From the NCBI GenBank assembly GCA_002436765.1, contig DJNI01000022.1, forward strand, positions 12,036 to 28,417: a DNA stretch of 16,382 nt, given 5' to 3'. The notes under the pieces were generated by a model. The model was not told where the DNA came from. It made no database searches and saw nothing but the letters and a program-made list of their open reading frames with translations. Made by a program: the position numbers and the translations under genes. Source of the DNA: Clostridiales bacterium UBA6468. Its GTDB lineage: Bacteria > Bacillota > Clostridia > Oscillospirales > Oscillospiraceae. Below, piece by piece: positions 9,031 to 16,187 of the stretch; position 1 is the stretch's first letter; the number at the start of each line of letters is the position of its first letter.

Positions 9031-9804
9031 ATGCAGGATGTCGGAATGCAGTACCATATTCACTGCAACAAGGGCGACGTTGGCCGCTATGTTTTCCTCC
9101 CCGGTGACCCGGGGCGCTGCCAGTCCATCGCGAGCTACTTTGATAACCCCGTCCATATCGGCATGAACCGGGAGTACAATGTTTACACAGGCACCATGCT
9201 GGGGCAGAAGGTGTCCGTCTGCTCCACCGGCATCGGCGGCCCGTCGGCCTCCATCGCCATGGAGGAGCTGACGGCCATCGGCGCGGATACCTTCATTCGG
9301 GTCGGCACCTGCGGCGGCATCGCCATGGACGTGCTGCCCGGAGACGTGGTGGTGGCCACAGGCGCGATCCGCTATGAGCATACCTCCCTGGAATATGCCC
9401 CCATGGAGTTCCCCGCCGTGCCGGACTTTGACGTCACCGCTGCGCTGAAAGCCGCCAGTGAAAGCCTTGGCTACCGCACCCACACCGGCGTTGTCCAGTG
9501 CAAGGATTCTTTTTACGGCCAGCACAGCCCGGAAAAGTCCCCGGTATATTACGACCTGCTGCAAAAGTGGGAAAGCTGGAAACGCCTGGGCGTGAAGGCC
9601 AGCGAAATGGAATCCGCCGCCCTGTTTGTAGTCGCCGCCGCTCTGGGCGTACGCTGCGGCAGCTGCTTCCACGCCGTGTGGAACCAGGAGCGGGAAAAAG
9701 CGGGACTCGCCATGCCCATGACCGAGGACACCACCGGTGCCGTCAAGGTGGGCATCGAAGCCATGAAGCGGATCATTGCCGCAGATCTGGAAAACGGCAA
9801 ATGA
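9031..9804 (+). CDS. udp: Uridine phosphorylase (NP-I nucleoside phosphorylase family)
   Basis: A 257-residue nucleoside phosphorylase that cleaves uridine (perhaps also deoxyuridine or thymidine) with phosphate to uracil and (deoxy)ribose-1-phosphate, in pyrimidine salvage. The phosphate loop GDPGR is at 25-29; CSTGIGGPS (64-72) is diagnostic of the Udp branch; R90 and T93 in RVGTCGG complete the phosphate site; EMES (192-195, E194) binds ribose. The pyrimidine-reading loop is KDSFYGQH (158-165): the Phe and Gln that contact uracil in E. coli Udp have clear counterparts (F161, Q164), but the Arg two residues after the Gln reads Ser here. The ATG at 9031 fits the AGAGGTG site; an in-frame GTG at 9022 lies within that site and is rejected. 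A DeoD-like purine role is less likely. It has its own promoter and converges with the rfb operon. Confidence 0.88.
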   Translation: MQDVGMQYHIHCNKGDVGRYVFLPGDPGRCQSIASYFDNPVHIGMNREYNVYTGTMLGQKVSVCSTGIGGPSASIAMEELTAIGADTFIRVGTCGGIAMDVLPGDVVVATGAIRYEHTSLEYAPMEFPAVPDFDVTAALKAASESLGYRTHTGVVQCKDSFYGQHSPEKSPVYYDLLQKWESWKRLGVKASEMESAALFVVAAALGVRCGSCFHAVWNQEREKAGLAMPMTEDTTGAVKVGIEAMKRIIAADLENGK

Positions 9805-9826
9805 GGAAGCTCTGAAAGAGCGTTCC
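9805..9826 (+). other. Short hairpin directly after the uridine phosphorylase stop
   Basis: GGAAGCTCT (9805-9813), loop GAA, then AGAGC (9817-9821), a bulged G and TTCC (9823-9826) form a 9-bp stem starting at the base after the stop codon. No U-tract follows, so it is not a standard intrinsic terminator; it may protect the 3' end or be chance. Confidence 0.4.
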
Positions 9827-9909
9827 GTGTACTGTCTCGCTGGCCATGGATTGACACAATACCGTATCTCCACATTTCTGTTTTTTTATTTCGGAACATA
9901 ATATACAGC

Positions 9910-9943
9910 GATATCCCCCGTTTCCTGTGAAACGGGGGATATC
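9910..9943. terminator. Bidirectional terminator-like hairpin between convergent operons
   Basis: The arms GATATCCCCCGTTTC (9910-9924) and GAAACGGGGGATATC (9929-9943) are perfectly complementary over 15 bp around a CTGT loop. It lies 106 bases past the uridine phosphorylase stop (+ strand) and 45 bases past the rfbD stop (- strand), the place where transcription from both sides should end. Only a short T-run (TTTGAT) follows on the + side and none on the - side, so it is a strong hairpin with a poor U-tract. The rest of 9827-9987 shows a T-rich stretch near 9875-9892 and no gene. Confidence 0.75.
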
Positions 9944-9987
9944 TTTGATAAAAAGCAGTCTTAAAAGAGACCAACTGTCCTATTCCT

Positions 9988-10878
9988 TTAGTATCCGATT
10001 TCCTCCAAATAACGAGCCAACGCATCCTGCCAGGTCGGAAGGGGCGTAAAGCCGGCTTCTGCAAGCTTGCCCTTGTCAAGGCGGCTGTTGAATGGACGAG
10101 CCGCTTTATTCAGACCGTATTCCGCTGTCGTCACAGGCAGAACCTTCGTCTGATAGCCGGCCTGGCGATAGATTTCCTTGGCAAAATCGTACCAACTGAT
10201 ATAGCCGCCCTCGTTGGTCGCGTGGTAGTAGCCGTATTTCTCGGTCTCATTCATGTCCACCAGCAGCCGCGCCAAATCGTACGTATAGGTTGGCGTGCCG
10301 ATCTGGTCATTCACGACACGAACCGTGTCATGGTTTTTGCCGACGTTGAGCATGGTCTTGACAAAATTTTTCCCGTTTCGTCCAAAAACCCAGGCAATGC
10401 GGACAATAAAATATTTTTCAAGCTCCCGGCTGACTGCCAGCTCCCCTTCCAATTTCGTCTGGCCATACACATTCAAGGGCTTATAGTCCTTGCAGTCCGG
10501 CTTCCATGGCTCTGTCCCCTGACCGTCAAACACATAGTCTGTGCTGATATATGTCATTTTGCAGCCCAGTTTCTTGCAAATATCCGCAATGTTTTTCGTG
10601 CCGCCAGCGTTGACAGCGCGTACTTTCGCTACATTTTCATCATCCTCCGCCATATCCACGGCCGTCCATGCTGCACAGTGGATCACGGCATCCGGATTCA
10701 CATCCAAAATCGCCGTTTCCACGGCATTCCTGTCGGTGATATCCAATGACATATAGGGCGCAGCTAAGTCGCATTTTTCCTGCATATCAGACCCTACGCC
10801 CTCATGACTGCGTTTCAGCAGCTCGTTCATGACATCGTGTCCCAGTTGACCGCCAACGCCGGTTACGAAAAACTTCAT
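9988..10878 (-). CDS. rfbD: dTDP-4-dehydrorhamnose reductase
   Basis: Last step of dTDP-L-rhamnose synthesis: NAD(P)H-dependent reduction of dTDP-4-dehydro-L-rhamnose. It is 296 residues, normal length. The extended-SDR features are the cofactor loop TGVGGQLG (6-13), catalytic STDYVFDG (112-119) with T113 and D114, YGQTK (Y138, K142) and the substrate-binding RPFNSRLD (261-268) typical of RmlD. The ATG has GGGAG (10886-10890 on the opposite strand) 7 bases upstream. It is the last gene of the rfb operon, 31 bases after GT61-a, and is followed by the 15-bp hairpin. Its GC content (about 50% in sampled lines) is lower than that of rfbA and rfbB (about 60%). Confidence 0.97.
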   Translation of the reverse strand: MKFFVTGVGGQLGHDVMNELLKRSHEGVGSDMQEKCDLAAPYMSLDITDRNAVETAILDVNPDAVIHCAAWTAVDMAEDDENVAKVRAVNAGGTKNIADICKKLGCKMTYISTDYVFDGQGTEPWKPDCKDYKPLNVYGQTKLEGELAVSRELEKYFIVRIAWVFGRNGKNFVKTMLNVGKNHDTVRVVNDQIGTPTYTYDLARLLVDMNETEKYGYYHATNEGGYISWYDFAKEIYRQAGYQTKVLPVTTAEYGLNKAARPFNSRLDKGKLAEAGFTPLPTWQDALARYLEEIGY

Positions 10879-10909
10879 ATCGATACTCCCAAGCCTTTTT
10901 CGGCATCTA

Positions 10910-12193
10910 TCACTTCCGTTTCATCAGAACCCGCTTTATAAACTGCTTCCAGTAGTGGAACTCCAAGTAATGGTACCACCGAAAAGGCTTTCTTCGGTTA
11001 AGATAATCCCCAAAATATGCCTGTCCGGCTCGGAAACCCTCAATCAAGGACTCTGTTAAGGGCGCATACCAGTCAAACATGAACCAATTATAGTTGTACA
11101 AATCTTCATAAGCCTTCATATATTTGATGAAGCATTTGCGATAGTGCCTTTCCGTCAGGAACCGGCTGTCCGGCGGCTGATAGCCCCGGTCGGCGGCAAA
11201 ACGCTGTAAGCAGTCCGTGTAGTCCATGATGATAGGCCCCACAAAATCCACGGGATAGATGGGGATGTGCGCGTCTATGTAGGTCACGTCCAGCTCCATG
11301 ATCCGGTTGATTCCGACCTGGTTGTCCACATTGATGGTCAATCGCTCCACGATTTCCAGCCTCTGCCCCGGACGGGCGAAGAGCATATTGTGGGGAAGCG
11401 AACCGGAGAGAGACGCCACCACATCGGCATTGCGGATGTAGGAGATCATCCGGCTGAGCGGCACCTTTTCCGGGTAGAGAATGGTGTAGCCGTTTCTCCG
11501 GAAGAAATCGTCCAGGGTGTCGAAGCCGGATTCAAAGGGCATTCCCTTCTTGAATTGGCTGCGGCTGTAGTAGATCTTCGCGGGACGCTCCCAATTCGGG
11601 TCAGGCACCGCGTTGTTCGCCACCGTGTCGTAGACCTTCAGGAGCTTGGGGGTATAGCGCCTGCGGCAGTACAGCCCCAGCTCCGGGACGATGACCTCCC
11701 GGTAGGTCGTGGGGGTGTTGATGATCTCCAGATGCTCCCAGATGCCCAGCAGCTCCAGGAACTCCCGGTAGTTCGCCTTAATCTCCCGCTCCTCGTTCTC
11801 ATCCAGGAAGAAAACATACTTGTCCACCCCGGGATCATTTTCCAGAAAATACCAGAGCCGGGTCACACCCTCGATAAGAAAATGCCCCCAGTGGTTCACC
11901 AGATAGCCGCAGTAAACCACGGTTTCGTCCCGATATTCCTTCTTTTCCGCGGGGTAGGCAAACTGCACCCGGCCTTCGATGCCGGAAAGCGGCACATATT
12001 CCCCGTTTTCGTCCACAACGCCGCCCCTGCCAAACAGCAGATCATCCTCCGCCTGACGGCGCAGGGGAAGAATGGTGGCGTTTTTCCCGCGCCACACGGC
12101 AGGGTCTTCCGTAACCGCCAACGGCTCGTCATACCACGCTTTCAGCGCTTCCGCCTTCTTTGGGCGCAGGTATTGGTAATCGATACTGTACAT
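10910..12193 (-). CDS. Glycosyltransferase family 61-like protein (GT61-a)
   Basis: A 427-residue protein of the GT61/DUF563 type, enzymes that transfer a sugar from an activated nucleotide to a glycan or protein and are often found in capsule or exopolysaccharide loci. The family shows in GYLVNHWGHFLIEGVTRLW (96-114), PTTYREVIVPE (161-171), the KIYYSRSQFKKG strand (206-217) and the C-terminal PHNMLFARPGQ with EIVER (267-284). No signal peptide or membrane helix is seen, so it probably acts on the cytoplasmic face. The usual HGAGLTN-like motif is replaced by SGSLPHN (263-269). It starts 4 bases after rfbC with a GGAGGG ribosome site inside the rfbC end. The last ~240 bp are about 42% GC against about 58% just upstream. 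Sitting among dTDP-rhamnose genes, it may be a rhamnosyltransferase; that is inference. Confidence 0.85.
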   Translation of the reverse strand: MYSIDYQYLRPKKAEALKAWYDEPLAVTEDPAVWRGKNATILPLRRQAEDDLLFGRGGVVDENGEYVPLSGIEGRVQFAYPAEKKEYRDETVVYCGYLVNHWGHFLIEGVTRLWYFLENDPGVDKYVFFLDENEEREIKANYREFLELLGIWEHLEIINTPTTYREVIVPELGLYCRRRYTPKLLKVYDTVANNAVPDPNWERPAKIYYSRSQFKKGMPFESGFDTLDDFFRRNGYTILYPEKVPLSRMISYIRNADVVASLSGSLPHNMLFARPGQRLEIVERLTINVDNQVGINRIMELDVTYIDAHIPIYPVDFVGPIIMDYTDCLQRFAADRGYQPPDSRFLTERHYRKCFIKYMKAYEDLYNYNWFMFDWYAPLTESLIEGFRAGQAYFGDYLNRRKPFRWYHYLEFHYWKQFIKRVLMKRK

Positions 12194-12197
12194 TTTT

Positions 12198-12797
12198 TTA
12201 GTCCCTCCGCTGCTTCAGGGTGGGCAGAATCTGGTCTTTGGCGCTCAGACGCAAGGGCGTGCCATCCGCCAGGGTATAGCCCTCCCCGGACGCGGAGCCG
12301 GAATAGCTGCCCACCACCTCCGGCCAGGCCACAGCGATGTCAGGGTCGTTCCAGGCAATCCCCATCTCGTCCTCCGGATGGTAAAAATCCGTCACCTTGT
12401 AGCAGAATTCGGCGACATCGCTGAGTACCAGGAAGCCGTGGGCAAAGCCCTCGGAAATGTAGAACTGCTTTTTGTTTTCCTCCGTCAGCTCCACGCCGTA
12501 CCATTTCCCATAGGTTTCGGAACCGGGGCGCACATCGACGGCCACGTCAAAAACGCGTCCCCGGATCACCCGCACCAGCTTCCCCTGGGGGAAATTTTTC
12601 TGGGTGTGCAGCCCCCGGAGGACGCCCTTGGTGGACATACTCTGGTTATCCTGCACGAACACCATATTGAGCCCCGCTTCCTCCATGTCCTTCCGGTTAT
12701 AGGTTTCCATGAAGTAGCCCCGGTCGTCGCCGTGGACCGTCGGTTCGATGATGTATAAGCCTTCGATGGGCGCCTTTGTTACCTTGATCTGACCCAT
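12198..12797 (-). CDS. rfbC: dTDP-4-dehydrorhamnose 3,5-epimerase
   Basis: Third enzyme of dTDP-L-rhamnose synthesis, epimerising C3 and C5 of dTDP-4-dehydro-6-deoxyglucose without cofactor. It is a 199-residue cupin-fold protein. Markers are DDRGYFMETYN (24-34), VLRGLH with the catalytic H64, K73 in QGKLVRV, DVAVDVR (84-90), EGFAHGFLVLSD (116-127), Y133 as the probable acid in CYKVTDFY, and IAWNDPDIAVAWP near the end. The ATG at 12797 follows a GGAGG (12806-12810, opposite strand) at 8 bases. It lies between the two GT61 paralogs, 17 bases from one and 4 from the other. It has a ~40-residue tail after the last conserved motif (AVAWP), somewhat longer than in minimal homologs. Confidence 0.97.
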   Translation of the reverse strand: MGQIKVTKAPIEGLYIIEPTVHGDDRGYFMETYNRKDMEEAGLNMVFVQDNQSMSTKGVLRGLHTQKNFPQGKLVRVIRGRVFDVAVDVRPGSETYGKWYGVELTEENKKQFYISEGFAHGFLVLSDVAEFCYKVTDFYHPEDEMGIAWNDPDIAVAWPEVVGSYSGSASGEGYTLADGTPLRLSAKDQILPTLKQRRD

Positions 12798-12814
12798 TTT
12801 CTGCGCCTCCGTTT

Positions 12815-14098
12815 TTATGGATGATAATGAATCAACCGCTTAATAAACTGCTTCCAATAGTGAATCTGGAAATAATGCTCCTTCAGAAATGGCCGGTTCC
12901 CGTCCAGATATTCCTTGAAATAGGGGTAATTGTCCTCATAGGCCTCGTACAGGGAATCGGCAATTTCCGGATACCATCCGGCCATGTACCAGCGGTAACG
13001 GTAATTATCCTGATAGGAGGCCATGTAGGCCTTGAAGCACCGATCCCGATATTTTTTGCTGCGATAGCCTTCATCGGGAGGTACAAGGCTTTTGTCAGAA
13101 ATATACCGTTCCAAAATGTGGTTACAGCCAAGCATCAGCGGCCCTGCAGTATCCACAGTATACAGATGGAAATTGGCATCAATGGGCGTCACTGCAAGCC
13201 CGCGCATCCGATTGATGCTCACCTGGTAATCCACATTAATGACAAGACGCTCCAGAATAAGAAGCCTCTGCCCATTTTTGGCAAAAAGCATATTATGGTG
13301 CGCAGAGCCGGAAATGGTGGCAATTTCTTCGGCATTGCGGATTTGATATATCATTTGGGAAAGGCTAAGCCTTTCCGGATGAAGAACCGCAAACCCATTC
13401 CGTAGGAAAAAGTTGTCAAGGCACGCTCCGCCAAACTCAAGATCATTCCCCTTTGAGAAGCCGGTACGCGTAAAAAAGATTTTCTTTTCCGGCACCCATT
13501 GGGGAGAAGGATCTACCTTGTCAGCAATGGCGTCAAAGATTGCCAGGAATCCGGGACTGTAGAATTCCATGCAGCGAAAAGCAATTTCCGGGACAATTAC
13601 CTCCCGGTAAGTAGTCGGCTGATCAATAATTTCAATTTTGTCCAGGATCCCAAGCAGTCGTAAAAATTCCCGGTAGTTGCCTTTGAGTTCCCTTTGTTCA
13701 TTTTCTTTTAGGAAGAAAACATACTTGTCTATGGTTGCATCATTCTCAAGCACGTACCAAAGCCGCGTAACCGCTTCTACCAGGAAGTGTCCCCAATGAT
13801 TTACCAGATATCCGCAATAGACTACTTTTTCGTCCCTATAATCTGCTTTGGGAAAGGCGTAGGAGCCCCAGATGCGAGTGGGGATACCGGACAGCTCCAC
13901 ATATTTGCCATCCTCGTCCACAACGCCGCCTCGTCCGAACAGCACGTTGTCCCCCCCCTGTGCACACAGCGGCAGAATTGTAGCATTATGTCCGCTCCAC
14001 ACAGACAATGCCTCTTTCCGCTCCAGGGGCGAATCGTACATTCTCTTCAGCCACGCCGCTTTTTTCGGGCGCAGATATCTGTAATCGACATGGTACAT
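12815..14098 (-). CDS. Glycosyltransferase family 61-like protein (GT61-b), paralog of GT61-a
   Basis: A 427-residue protein that aligns with GT61-a end to end without a gap; my hand count gives about 228 identical positions (53%). It shares YLVNHWGHFLVEAVTRLW (97-114), PTTYREVIVPE (161-171), the FFTRTGFSKG strand (208-217), SGSAHHNMLFA (263-273) and the C-terminal HYWKQFIKR. Donor and acceptor are unknown; the setting suggests use of dTDP-L-rhamnose. The ATG at 14098 is chosen because it matches the paralog's first residue (MYHVDY against MYSIDY) and has GGAG 8 bases upstream. An ATG at 14128 overlapping the rfbB stop as ATGA would add 10 residues. GC is about 46% over 13201-13380, much lower than rfbB next door (about 61%), a sign of separate origin. 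Confidence 0.85.
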   Translation of the reverse strand: MYHVDYRYLRPKKAAWLKRMYDSPLERKEALSVWSGHNATILPLCAQGGDNVLFGRGGVVDEDGKYVELSGIPTRIWGSYAFPKADYRDEKVVYCGYLVNHWGHFLVEAVTRLWYVLENDATIDKYVFFLKENEQRELKGNYREFLRLLGILDKIEIIDQPTTYREVIVPEIAFRCMEFYSPGFLAIFDAIADKVDPSPQWVPEKKIFFTRTGFSKGNDLEFGGACLDNFFLRNGFAVLHPERLSLSQMIYQIRNAEEIATISGSAHHNMLFAKNGQRLLILERLVINVDYQVSINRMRGLAVTPIDANFHLYTVDTAGPLMLGCNHILERYISDKSLVPPDEGYRSKKYRDRCFKAYMASYQDNYRYRWYMAGWYPEIADSLYEAYEDNYPYFKEYLDGNRPFLKEHYFQIHYWKQFIKRLIHYHP

Positions 14099-14124
14099 TT
14101 TATCATCTCCAGTGGGATATTCCC

Positions 14125-15144
14125 TCATCGGTTCCCGTACATTTTTTCATAGTAATCCCGGTATTCGCCGCTGATGATCGTCTCCCACCATTCCCGGTTA
14201 TCCAGATACCACCGGACGGTCTTCTGGATCCCGTCGGCAAACTTCGTTTCCGGGAGCCAGCCCAGCTCCCTGTGGATCTTGGTGGGATCGATGGCGTAAC
14301 GCATATCATGACCCTTGCGGTCGGTGACGTATGTGATCAGGCTCTCGGGCTTTCCCAGCGCCTTGCAGATGATCTTCACAATGTCGATGTTGCGCATTTC
14401 ATTATGCCCGCCGATGTTGTAGACCTCCCCCACCCGGCCGTTGTGGAGAATCAGGTCGATGGCCTTGCAGTGGTCTTCCACATACAGCCAGTCCCGGACG
14501 TTCTCGCCTGTTCCGTAGACGGGCAGCGGCTTGTCGTTCAGGGCGTTGGCGATCATCAGCGGAATCAGCTTCTCCGGGAAGTGATAGGGGCCGTAATTGT
14601 TGGAGCACCGGGAAATCGTCACCGGTAAGCCATAGGTACGGTGATACGCCAGCACCAGCAGATCGGCGCTTGCCTTGGACGCGGAGTAAGGAGAGCTGGT
14701 ATGGATGGGCGTTTCCTCGGTGAAAAAGAGATCCGGCCGGTCAAGGGGCAGATCGCCGTAGACCTCATCGGTAGAGACCTGATGATAGCGGCGGATGCCG
14801 TACCTTCTGCACGCATCCATCAGCACCTGGGTACCCAGAATGTTGGTTTGCAGGAATACCTCGGGATTTTCAATGGAGCGATCCACATGGCTTTCGGCAG
14901 CGAAGTTCACCACCATGTCGGGATGCTCCTCCTCAAAGAGCCGATACACGCCCTCCCGGTCGCAGATGTCCAGCTTCACAAAGCGGAAGTCGGGGTTATC
15001 CATGACGGGAGCCAGCGTGGACAGATTGCCGGCATAGGTCAGCTTGTCCAGGCAGACGATCCGGTAGTCCGGGTATTTGCGGAGCATATGGAAAATGAAA
15101 TTGGAGCCGATAAATCCGGCGCCGCCGGTCACGATGATGGTCAC
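14125..15144 (-). CDS. rfbB: dTDP-glucose 4,6-dehydratase
   Basis: Second enzyme of the dTDP-L-rhamnose pathway: NAD-dependent dehydration of dTDP-glucose to dTDP-4-dehydro-6-deoxyglucose. It is 339 residues, standard for RmlB. The NAD loop is TGGAGFIGS (6-14), the catalytic triad region STDEVYGD (124-131) with T125, D126 and E127, and the YSASK motif (Y153, K157). SRCSNNYGPYHFPEKLIP (178-195) is characteristic. The start is a GTG whose last two bases overlap the rfbA stop (GTGA), with GGGGGAG five bases upstream, so translation is coupled to rfbA. High GC matches rfbA. Confidence 0.98.
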   Translation of the reverse strand: MTIIVTGGAGFIGSNFIFHMLRKYPDYRIVCLDKLTYAGNLSTLAPVMDNPDFRFVKLDICDREGVYRLFEEEHPDMVVNFAAESHVDRSIENPEVFLQTNILGTQVLMDACRRYGIRRYHQVSTDEVYGDLPLDRPDLFFTEETPIHTSSPYSASKASADLLVLAYHRTYGLPVTISRCSNNYGPYHFPEKLIPLMIANALNDKPLPVYGTGENVRDWLYVEDHCKAIDLILHNGRVGEVYNIGGHNEMRNIDIVKIICKALGKPESLITYVTDRKGHDMRYAIDPTKIHRELGWLPETKFADGIQKTVRWYLDNREWWETIISGEYRDYYEKMYGNR

Positions 15145-16058
15145 TGCTCTCCCCCGCCTTCCTTTTTCTTCATGAAACTCTTGAAACGATCCTCCGCGAC
15201 CTGCCGCAGATGGCGGCCGTAGGGAGATTTTCCGTAAATCTCGGCCGCTTTCAGCAGTTCATCGCCGGTGATCCAGCCGAAGCGGTAGGCAATTTCTTCC
15301 GGCGCAGAGATTTTGACGCCCTGCCGCTTTTCCACCATGTGGACAAACTCCGCCGCTTCCAGCAGGCTCTCAATGGTGCCGGTGTCCAGCCAGGCAAAGC
15401 CGCGACCCATAAGCTCCACGTCCAGCCGCCCCTCTTTTAAGTACATTTCGTTCAGGGTGGTGATCTCCAGCTCACCCCGGGCGGAGGGCTTCACCTGCTC
15501 GGCCTTTTCCGCCACGCCCTTGGGGTAAAAATACAGGCCGGTGATGGCGTAATTGCTCTTGGGATTGGCAGGCTTCTCCTCCACGGAGATGACCCGGTCA
15601 TTTTCGTCAAACTCCACCACGCCGAAGCGCTGAGGGTCGGACACATAGTAGCCGAACACGGTGGCTCTCCCATTTTCGGCGGTGTCTCTCGCGCTGGCGA
15701 GAATGTCGGAAAATCCGTTGCCGTAGAAGATATTATCCCCCAGCACCATGGCGCAGGAATCGTCCCCGATAAATTCCTTGCCGATCAGAAACGCCTGTGC
15801 CAGCCCGTCGGGCGAAGGCTGGACGGCATATTGCAGGTGAATGCCGAAATGGCTGCCGTCCCCCAGCAGATCCTGAAACCGCGGGGTATCCGCCGGTGTA
15901 GAAATGATCAGAATGTCCCGGATCCCGGCCAGCATCAGCGTGGACAGCGGGTAATAGATCATGGGCTTGTCGTAAACGGGAAGCAGCTGTTTGGAGGTGA
16001 CCTTTGTCAGAGGATAAAGCCGTGTGCCGGATCCGCCGGCCAAAATGATACCTTTCAT
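15141..16058 (-). CDS. rfbA: Glucose-1-phosphate thymidylyltransferase
   Basis: Entry enzyme of the dTDP-sugar pathway: it couples glucose-1-phosphate and dTTP to dTDP-glucose, and is normally inhibited by dTDP-rhamnose. It is 305 residues, slightly longer than the ~290 usual because of a charged, Gly/Glu-rich tail. The nucleotide-binding loop GGSGTRLYPLTK (8-19) is followed by SKQLLPVYDKPMIYYPLS, the metal-binding GDN (107-109), VEEKP, EITTLNEMYL and AWLDTGT, all family hallmarks. The ATG at 16058 has an AAGGAA ribosome site upstream and a leader of about 36 bases from a clear promoter. It is the first gene of the six-gene operon. Confidence 0.98.
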   Translation of the reverse strand: MKGIILAGGSGTRLYPLTKVTSKQLLPVYDKPMIYYPLSTLMLAGIRDILIISTPADTPRFQDLLGDGSHFGIHLQYAVQPSPDGLAQAFLIGKEFIGDDSCAMVLGDNIFYGNGFSDILASARDTAENGRATVFGYYVSDPQRFGVVEFDENDRVISVEEKPANPKSNYAITGLYFYPKGVAEKAEQVKPSARGELEITTLNEMYLKEGRLDVELMGRGFAWLDTGTIESLLEAAEFVHMVEKRQGVKISAPEEIAYRFGWITGDELLKAAEIYGKSPYGRHLRQVAEDRFKSFMKKKEGGGEQ

Positions 16059-16100
16059 ATGCCGATTCCTTTCCCGGGGATGTTCCCCTATATCGGGTTT

Positions 16101-16129
16101 ATTTTAGCATGTTTTGTAAGAAATGTAAA
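16101..16129 (-). promoter_or_regulatory. Promoter of the rfb/GT61 operon
   Basis: Read on the - strand, TTTACA (16129-16124) and TAAAAT (16106-16101) are spaced by 17 bases, with TG one base before the -10 box (extended -10). Transcription would start near 16094, giving a ~36-base leader. In the leader GGGGA and TCCCC (16088-16076) can form a 5-bp hairpin with a 3-base loop just before the ribosome site. Confidence 0.75.
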
Positions 16130-16136
16130 CCGTATT

Positions 16137-16179
16137 TTTGGAAACAAAAAGGGTTGCAGATTTTCTGGCACTTTCCAAA
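16137..16179. repeat. 8-bp inverted repeat between divergent promoters
   Basis: TTTGGAAA (16137-16144) and its reverse complement TTTCCAAA (16172-16179) lie 27 bases apart in the space between the rfbA promoter and the tRNA promoter. They could be paired operator half-sites but the match is short and could be chance. Confidence 0.3.
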
Positions 16180-16187
16180 GAAAGCGC

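Noticed and set aside
9851..9880. TTGACA at 9851-9856 as a promoter in the convergent intergenic region
   Set aside because: No -10 box is present at 16 to 18 bases and no + strand gene follows.
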